From assembly GCF_902506065.1 (NCBI RefSeq), contig NZ_LR732912.1, positions 646,517-710,516 on the forward strand: a stretch of DNA of 64,000 bases, in the 5' to 3' direction. The DNA is from Arthrobacter sp. 9V. GTDB lineage: Bacteria > Actinomycetota > Actinomycetes > Actinomycetales > Micrococcaceae. Positions 59,169-64,000 of this stretch are shown here, piece by piece. Both the position numbers and the translations under genes were made by a program. The notes beneath the pieces were generated by a model. That model saw only the letters and a program-made list of their open reading frames with translations. It was not told the DNA's origin and made no database searches. Every line of letters starts with the position of its first letter. Position 1 is the first letter of the stretch.

Positions 59169-62004
59169 GATCAACGGTTCTGCATCGCAGGCCACCCCCC
59201 GCCCCGGACAATGCCTCCGCACCTTCCTCCGCGAGGAAGGCAACTTTGGCGTCAAGAAAGGCTGCGACGGCGGTGACTGCGGCGCATGCGCCGTGCACGT
59301 CGACGGCACACCCGTCCACAGCTGCATCTATCCGGCAGTCCGCGCCGACGGCAAAGCGGTCACCACCATCGAGGGCCTCGCATCCGAAGAGGGCCTGCAC
59401 CCTGTGCAGGAGCAGTTCCTGGAAGCCCAGGGGTTCCAGTGCGGATTCTGCACCGCCGGCATGATGATGACCGCCGCAACGTTCGACGACGAGCAACGCG
59501 CCAACCTGCCCCGCAACCTCAAGGGCAACCTGTGCCGTTGCACCGGTTACCGTTCCATCGCGGACGCGGTCTGCGGACACGGCGGCGGACCTAGTGACGC
59601 GAACGGCGGCGACCACCAGCACGACGCCGGAGCTGACGTTTCAGGGGCACAGGCAGTTGCAGGGGCGCAGGCACCGGCCGTTCCCGCCACGCCCGGCCAA
59701 CTTGGCGACAACGTGCCCGCCCCAGCAGGCCACGCCGTGGTCACCGGCACCGCCCGCTATGCCCTTGATGTTCCGGCCGAGGAGCTTCCGGGCCTGTTGC
59801 ACATGAAACTTCTGCGTTCACCCCACGCGCATGCCCGGATCCTGTCCATCAACAAGGCCCCTGCGTTGGCGGTGCCCGGAGTGGTGGCAGTCTTCACGCA
59901 CGAGGATGCTCCGGAGCTGCTGTTTTCCACGGCTCAGCACGAGAATTACACCGATGACCCCGATGACACACGGGTGTTGGACAACGTGGTGCGGTTCATC
60001 GGGCAGAGGGTTGCCGCAGTGGTGGCCGATTCCGTGGGCGCAGCCGAGGCTGGCGCACGTGCCTTGGACGTGCAGTATGAACTCCTCGAGGGAGTGTTTA
60101 CTCCCCAAGAGGCAATCCTTCCCGGGGCCCCGGCGATTCACGGGGAAAAGGATGGCATCTTCTCCCGCATTTCCCGGCCGCATCACAACGTGGTGGCTGA
60201 GGTTCACGCCGAACTGGGCAGTGTGGCCGATGGCTTTGCGGCTGCCGACTTCATCCACGAGCACACGTACCAAACCCAACGCGTGCAGCACGTGGCCATG
60301 GAAACGCACGCCTCCATTGCCTGGCTGGACGAGAATGGCCGTTTGATGATCCGTTCCTCCACACAGGTCCCGTTCCTGGTGAAGCGCACGCTGAGCCGGG
60401 TGTTCAACCTGGCGCCGGAGACCATCCGTGTGGTGGCCGGCCGGGTTGGCGGCGGATTCGGTGGGAAGCAGGAAGTCCTCACCGAGGACCTGGTGGCCTT
60501 GGCGGCGCTGAGCCTCAAGCGTCCCGTGCAGCTCGAGTTCACCCGCACGGAACAATTCACGGCCACCACCACCCGGCACCCCTTCACCATTCACCTCAAG
60601 GCGGGTGCCGGCCGGGATGGTTCGCTCACTGCGTTGCAGTTGAACGTCCTCACCAACACGGGGGCTTACGGTAACCACGCTCCCGGTGTGATGTTCCACG
60701 GCTGCGGCGAATCCTTGGCTGTGTACAAGTGCGTGAACAAGAAAGTGGATGCCCACGCGGTCTACACCAACACCGTCCCCGCCGGCGCTTTCCGGGGCTA
60801 TGGGTTGAGCCAGATGATCTTCGCGATCGAGTCGGCCATTGACGAGCTGGCCATAGGGATCGGCATGGATCCCCTCGAGTTCCGGCTCAAGAACATGGTC
60901 CGGCCCGGTGATCACATGCTCTCCACAACCCCCGAGCCCGAGGAAGATGTCCATTACGGAAGCTATGGCCTGGATCAGTGTGTTTCCTTGGTGCGGGATG
61001 CTTTGAATCGGGGCAAGGAACGGTACCGGGCTGCCGGTTTGGATGATCTCGGGCCGGATTGGGTGGTGGGGGAGGGCTCAGCCCTGTCCATGATCGACAC
61101 CGTCCCACCGCGCGGCCACTTCGCCCACACCCGGGTGAGTTTGGAAGCGAATGGAAGGTTCGCCGTCGACGTCGGTACTGCCGAATTCGGCAACGGCACC
61201 ACCACCGTCCACGCGCAGCTGGCTGCCACTGCGCTGGCTACAGCGGCTTCCAAGGTGACGGTGCGGCAGTCCGATACCGATCTTCTGGAGCACGACACCG
61301 GCGCGTTCGGTTCGGCCGGAACCGTGGTGGCCGGCAAGGCGACTCTCGGAGCGGCGTTGGAACTGGCCACCCGGATCCAGACGGTTGCCGCTTCGCTGAC
61401 CGGGGCAGCCTTGACGGATTGCCGGTTGGTGGACGGCGGCGTCGAGTGCGGTGACAGGACGGTGCCGTTGACGGAAATCGTCGACGCCGCCAGGCTGCAA
61501 GGCGTTCGGCTCGCCACGGACGGCAACTGGGGAGGGACGCCGAGATCGGTGGCGTTCAACGTCCATGGCTTCAGGGTTGCCGTTAATACTGGAACCGGTG
61601 AGTTGCGGATCCTGCAGAGTGTCCAGGCCGCCGACGCCGGCGTTGTGGTGAACCCGCGGCAGTGCCGTGGCCAGATCGAGGGCGGTATTGCTCAGGCGCT
61701 CGGTGCGGCGCTTTACGAGGAAGTGAAAGTGGACGACGCCGGACGCGTCACCACGGACATCCTTCGGCAGTATCACATTCCGTCGTTCGCGGACGTGCCC
61801 CGAAGCGAGGTGTACTTCGCCACCACCAACGACTCCACCGGCCCGTTGGGTGCAAAGTCCATGAGCGAGAGCCCGTTCAACCCCGTGGCTCCCGCCCTGG
61901 CCAATGCCATCCGCAACGCAACAGGGATCCGCTTCGGTGAGCTGCCCATTGCGCGGGACAAGATCTACCTGGCCCTCCGCGACCGCACCCTCATCCCCAA
62001 CTAA
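59158..62004 (+). CDS. xanthine dehydrogenase, 2Fe-2S domain fused to Mo-cofactor subunit
   Basis: A 948-aa fusion. Residues 1-~150 carry both 2Fe-2S centres: KKGCDGGDCGACAVHVDG...C and QCGFCTAGMM...NLCRCTGY. A ~40-residue Gly/Ala/Gln linker follows. Residues ~185-948 form the molybdopterin subunit: VVTGTARYALDVPAEELPGL, GRVGGGFGGKQEV, GAFRGYGLSQMIFAIESAID and the C-terminal GAKSMSESPFNPVAPALANA with the catalytic Glu region. It oxidises hypoxanthine and xanthine to urate. Start ATG 59158 with AAGGAGG upstream. The small subunit is usually a separate gene, so the fusion is notable. Confidence 0.94.
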   Translation: MAIEINGSASQATPRPGQCLRTFLREEGNFGVKKGCDGGDCGACAVHVDGTPVHSCIYPAVRADGKAVTTIEGLASEEGLHPVQEQFLEAQGFQCGFCTAGMMMTAATFDDEQRANLPRNLKGNLCRCTGYRSIADAVCGHGGGPSDANGGDHQHDAGADVSGAQAVAGAQAPAVPATPGQLGDNVPAPAGHAVVTGTARYALDVPAEELPGLLHMKLLRSPHAHARILSINKAPALAVPGVVAVFTHEDAPELLFSTAQHENYTDDPDDTRVLDNVVRFIGQRVAAVVADSVGAAEAGARALDVQYELLEGVFTPQEAILPGAPAIHGEKDGIFSRISRPHHNVVAEVHAELGSVADGFAAADFIHEHTYQTQRVQHVAMETHASIAWLDENGRLMIRSSTQVPFLVKRTLSRVFNLAPETIRVVAGRVGGGFGGKQEVLTEDLVALAALSLKRPVQLEFTRTEQFTATTTRHPFTIHLKAGAGRDGSLTALQLNVLTNTGAYGNHAPGVMFHGCGESLAVYKCVNKKVDAHAVYTNTVPAGAFRGYGLSQMIFAIESAIDELAIGIGMDPLEFRLKNMVRPGDHMLSTTPEPEEDVHYGSYGLDQCVSLVRDALNRGKERYRAAGLDDLGPDWVVGEGSALSMIDTVPPRGHFAHTRVSLEANGRFAVDVGTAEFGNGTTTVHAQLAATALATAASKVTVRQSDTDLLEHDTGAFGSAGTVVAGKATLGAALELATRIQTVAASLTGAALTDCRLVDGGVECGDRTVPLTEIVDAARLQGVRLATDGNWGGTPRSVAFNVHGFRVAVNTGTGELRILQSVQAADAGVVVNPRQCRGQIEGGIAQALGAALYEEVKVDDAGRVTTDILRQYHIPSFADVPRSEVYFATTNDSTGPLGAKSMSESPFNPVAPALANAIRNATGIRFGELPIARDKIYLALRDRTLIPN

Positions 62005-62020
62005 CCCACCCCATCCGGGA

Positions 62021-62088
62021 ACCCAACTAGGGGACAGCAAACGTCCTAATGAGCCCTCAGTGCGACGTTTACTGTCCCCTACTTGGGT
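62021..62088 (-). repeat. palindromic repeat family 3, copy 2 (68 nt)
   Basis: It begins ACCCAACTAGGGGACAGCA and ends CTGTCCCCTACTTGGGT. It matches the reverse complement of copy 1 (39622-39689) at 62 of 68 positions by eye. It lies between the XDH stop and the convergent GNAT gene, and probably also ends both transcripts. Confidence 0.85.
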
Positions 62089-62095
62089 GGGAGGG

Positions 62096-62563
62096 CTACT
62101 TGGGTGAGACAGCGAGCTCCATGAACACACTGTGCGGATCCAGGGTGTAGTCCCCGAAAGGAGGGCACTCGGTGAATCCGTGCCGGGCATACAGCCGGCG
62201 GGCCGGGGCGAAGTAGTCCTCGGTTCCCGTTTCCAAGCTCACGCGCTCGTAACCCAACCGGCTGGCTTCGGCCACAATGTGCTCCAGCAACAGCGTGGCC
62301 ACACCACGTCCGCGGGCGCTGGCAGTGGTGCGCATGGATTTGATCTCGGCTTGCCCGGGGGACAGCCTTTTCAAGGCCCCGCAGCCCAGCAGTACCCCAT
62401 CCTCGCGGGCCGTCCAGAAGGTGATCGACTCGTGTGACAAAGCTGAGTGGTCCAGAGCATGAACGCTCTCTGCCGGGGAGGTAGCGAACATGTCTGCCAG
62501 GTGTTCGCTCAGGAGCTGGTGGACATCAGGGCGTGCGGGATCGTCAGTTGCAATGCGGATCAT
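62096..62563 (-). CDS. GNAT family N-acetyltransferase
   Basis: A 155-aa acetyltransferase. The acetyl-CoA site is ASARGRGVATLLLEHIVAEA (R-G-x-G-x-A), preceded by AEIKSMRTTA and followed by YERVSLETGTEDYFAPARRL and HGFTECPPFGDY. It resembles the small PhnO/YafP-like amino-group acetyltransferases; the substrate is unknown. ATG 62563 has GAGGG very close; a TTG three codons upstream (62572) is the alternative. The stop is seven bases from repeat family 3 copy 2. Confidence 0.9.
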   Translation of the reverse strand: MIRIATDDPARPDVHQLLSEHLADMFATSPAESVHALDHSALSHESITFWTAREDGVLLGCGALKRLSPGQAEIKSMRTTASARGRGVATLLLEHIVAEASRLGYERVSLETGTEDYFAPARRLYARHGFTECPPFGDYTLDPHSVFMELAVSPK

Positions 62564-62583
62564 GTCCCTCAACTTACCCGCGG

Positions 62584-63222
62584 TCAGCTGTCCAACAGAT
62601 GCAGTTGAGCTTTCGTGTCCAGGTCCTCACCGGAACAGAGGTCACTGCAATCCACCAGGTCCACCAGTCCGGGATGTGCCTTGAGGAACGAGCGCGCCCC
62701 CGTGTCGCCATTGGCGGCTGCGGCCGCTTCGGCCCGGAGCCCGACGTCGAAAATCACCGGGTGCCTCCGCTTCAGGTGGCCGAACTCATCAGGGTAGGCA
62801 GCTGCGGTGACCCGACCGGGACGGTGGCTGCCCAGCAGTCTGCTCACCGCCGTCGGGGTCAGCCCGGGCTGGTCCACCAACGCCACCATGATGCTGTTGC
62901 CTGGTGCGGCCGCGTCAATGCCGGCGCGGAATGAACCTGCCATTCCCTTGGCCCAATTCTGGTTCTCCACCACCACATGGGTGCCCAAATCGGTGCTCTG
63001 CCTCACGTGATCGGCTTCAGCGCCGAGCACCACCACCACCTCGCGGCAGCCGCCGTCGAAAAGTGTGTCAGCGAGAACTTCCACCAGCGTCCTGCCTCGG
63101 AAGGGAAGCAGCGCTTTGGGCCCGCGACCCAGCCGCGTTCCCGCACCTGCAGCGAGGAGCACGCCCGTGGTGGGGGCCGTGCCGGTGTCAGTCATATCCT
63201 CACCATACGCGCGGGGGTCCAT
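62584..63222 (-). CDS. MobA/MocA-like nucleotidyltransferase
   Basis: A 212-aa NTP-transferase. Motifs: GVLLAAGAGTRLGRGPKALL (nucleotide loop with G-x-G-T-R-x-G...K), VVLGAEADHV, GMAGSFRAGIDAA, ALVDQPGLT (metal-binding Asp in the D-x-P motif) and HPVIFD. Members of this MocA/MobA-like group attach CMP or GMP to molybdopterin. The location next to xdh genes fits cytidylation of the Mo cofactor for xanthine dehydrogenase (MocA). ATG 63222 has AAGGAG 11 bases upstream; ATG 63195 is an alternative. Confidence 0.9.
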   Translation of the reverse strand: MDPRAYGEDMTDTGTAPTTGVLLAAGAGTRLGRGPKALLPFRGRTLVEVLADTLFDGGCREVVVVLGAEADHVRQSTDLGTHVVVENQNWAKGMAGSFRAGIDAAAPGNSIMVALVDQPGLTPTAVSRLLGSHRPGRVTAAAYPDEFGHLKRRHPVIFDVGLRAEAAAAANGDTGARSFLKAHPGLVDLVDCSDLCSGEDLDTKAQLHLLDS

Positions 63223-63384
63223 GCGGTCTCTAGCTCCTTGGGGTTCTTTCCAAGAGATCTACCAATATCGGTTGTAGATTACCGATCAGTAGGGCTTTTG
63301 GTGGTCAGAAATGGCCGATATGGTCTTTGAGGGAGTTATGAAGTCAGCTCGGATACGCAACGTCGCGTGAAAGAACAGGGGAAA

Positions 63385-63576
63385 ATGGCTGGCAGTTTCG
63401 AAATTCTCAAGGCAGGGACCAACTCATTCCGGTTCCGGCTGACCGCGGAGGATGGAACGGTTGTGGCAGTGTCGCCACAGTTCCCGAGTCTGAAAGCTGT
63501 GGTGGCAGGCATCAACGCAGTTCGCGAGAACGCGGCCACCGGCTTTGTGGTCGATCGAAGGAACCTGGGCACCTGA
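63385..63576 (+). CDS. YegP-family protein (DUF1508)
   Basis: A 63-aa protein consisting of one DUF1508 motif: GSFEILKAGTNSFRFRLTAE, DGTVVAVSPQFPSLKAVVAG, INAVRENA. Family members usually contain one or two such ~50-residue beta-beta-alpha units; the role is unknown. ATG 63385 has AGGGG three bases upstream; an in-frame GTG at 63367 is an alternative. It is monocistronic and followed by a strong hairpin. Confidence 0.9.
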   Translation: MAGSFEILKAGTNSFRFRLTAEDGTVVAVSPQFPSLKAVVAGINAVRENAATGFVVDRRNLGT

Positions 63577-63604
63577 GACCGGTTCAACAAACCCGCTAAA
63601 CCAC

Positions 63605-63643
63605 AATTGGCGGCAGTGTTCTTCACGAACACTGCCGCCAATT
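63605..63643. terminator. 17-bp perfect hairpin between convergent genes
   Basis: AATTGGCGGCAGTGTTC (63605-63621) and GAACACTGCCGCCAATT (63627-63643) with a 5-base loop. AT-rich ends on both sides make it a good bidirectional terminator for the YegP gene and aceE. The core GGCGGCAGTGT is shared with the hairpin at 46324. Confidence 0.8.
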
Positions 63644-63658
63644 TGGCTTTACGGACTT

Positions 63659-64000
63659 TTAGGCGTCGCCGCCCGCTCCACCGGTGGTGCCGGCATTGAC
63701 GTCCAGCAGTTTGTAGCGGTCAATGGCGTACGACGGCGCGCCCTCCTCTACCTCGCCCCTCGCCGCCAGCAACTGGAGGGTTTTGGCGACGATGGAGTGG
63801 GTGTCGTTTTTGAAGTAGCGGCGTGCGGCTTGGCGGGTGTCGGAGAAGCCGAAGCCGTCTGCTCCGAGGGAGGCGAAGTCGTTGGGGATGAATTGGCGGA
63901 TTTGGTCGGGGACGGCTTTCATGTAGTCCGAGACTGCGATGACTGGTCCGGTGGTGTTGGCGAGTTGTTCGGTGATGAACGGGGTGCGTGCGGGTTGTCC
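63659..64000 (-). CDS. aceE: pyruvate dehydrogenase E1 component, C-terminal part (cut by window edge)
   Basis: The last 113 residues of a homodimeric (AceE-type) pyruvate dehydrogenase E1: RTPFITEQLANTTGPVIAVS, DYMKAVPDQIRQFIPNDFAS, LGADGFGFSDTRQAARRYFK, then a Gly/Ala tail. These match the conserved C-terminal transketolase-like domain of AceE. The thiamine-diphosphate binding parts lie beyond the window. It catalyses oxidative decarboxylation of pyruvate with E2 and E3. A strong hairpin follows the stop. Confidence 0.95.
   Translation of the reverse strand, partial: GQPARTPFITEQLANTTGPVIAVSDYMKAVPDQIRQFIPNDFASLGADGFGFSDTRQAARRYFKNDTHSIVAKTLQLLAARGEVEEGAPSYAIDRYKLLDVNAGTTGGAGGDA

Overview
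The window is a high-GC actinobacterial chromosome segment. The closest gene relatives I recognise are Arthrobacter/Paenarthrobacter (Micrococcaceae): the uricase resembles the Arthrobacter globiformis enzyme along its length, and the window also has an NCS2 purine permease set, a GlnR-like box before amt, and many short intergenic palindromic repeats. No rRNA, tRNA, CRISPR array, transposase or phage gene was found. The edges cut an alpha/beta hydrolase (left) and pyruvate dehydrogenase E1 aceE (right).

Layout. 1-10.4 kb: housekeeping and detoxification genes, namely an aldo/keto reductase, a heterodimeric ABC exporter with complementary degenerate ATP sites, a MOSC protein, a membrane protein/XRE regulator pair with a twin operator, a TetR/SDR divergent pair and a NUDIX hydrolase. 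10.5-15.6 kb: a secreted GH16-like protein, a processive GT2 synthase with a tiny LAMTG membrane protein, an SRPBCC protein, and a deletion scar joining an amidohydrolase remnant to an SRPBCC remnant. 15.6-19.5 kb: short adenylate kinase, then a tightly overlapping three-gene operon (acyl-CoA dehydrogenase-like, PIG-L deacetylase/methyltransferase fusion, GT2). 19.7-33 kb: SulP/carbonic anhydrase fusion, DUF1992, amt, MFS, glutamine amidotransferase, PAP2, class A PBP, a histidine-kinase remnant, and an MFS/racemase-like pair whose racemase homologue lacks both catalytic cysteines.

33.3-38.6 kb: a five-gene, translationally coupled operon (phosphodiester glycosidase, GT2-GtrA, DUF4956, VTC polyphosphate-polymerase domain, carbohydrate-binding beta-helix lipoprotein). 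It looks like an uncharacterised envelope-polymer system and is the strongest candidate for new biology here.

40-63 kb: purine catabolism. Guanine and 8-oxoguanine deaminases, a guanine/hypoxanthine permease and a xanthine dehydrogenase (XdhC, FAD subunit, and fused 2Fe-2S/Mo subunit) feed urate. A xanthine/urate permease and uricase follow. Ureidoglycine aminohydrolase, a DUF6986 lyase-like protein, malate synthase and malic enzyme recover glyoxylate as malate and pyruvate, next to an IclR regulator. Genes for the steps between uricase and ureidoglycine are not in the window. Two accessory genes (49.8-52.7 kb) sit inside this cluster and are delimited by three copies of a 71-nt palindrome.

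Intergenic DNA carries at least four multi-copy palindromic repeat families (about 68-102 nt) besides single-copy terminator hairpins. Several gene 3' ends abut or overlap these repeats. All functional calls come from reading sequence and motifs only; no database search was run.
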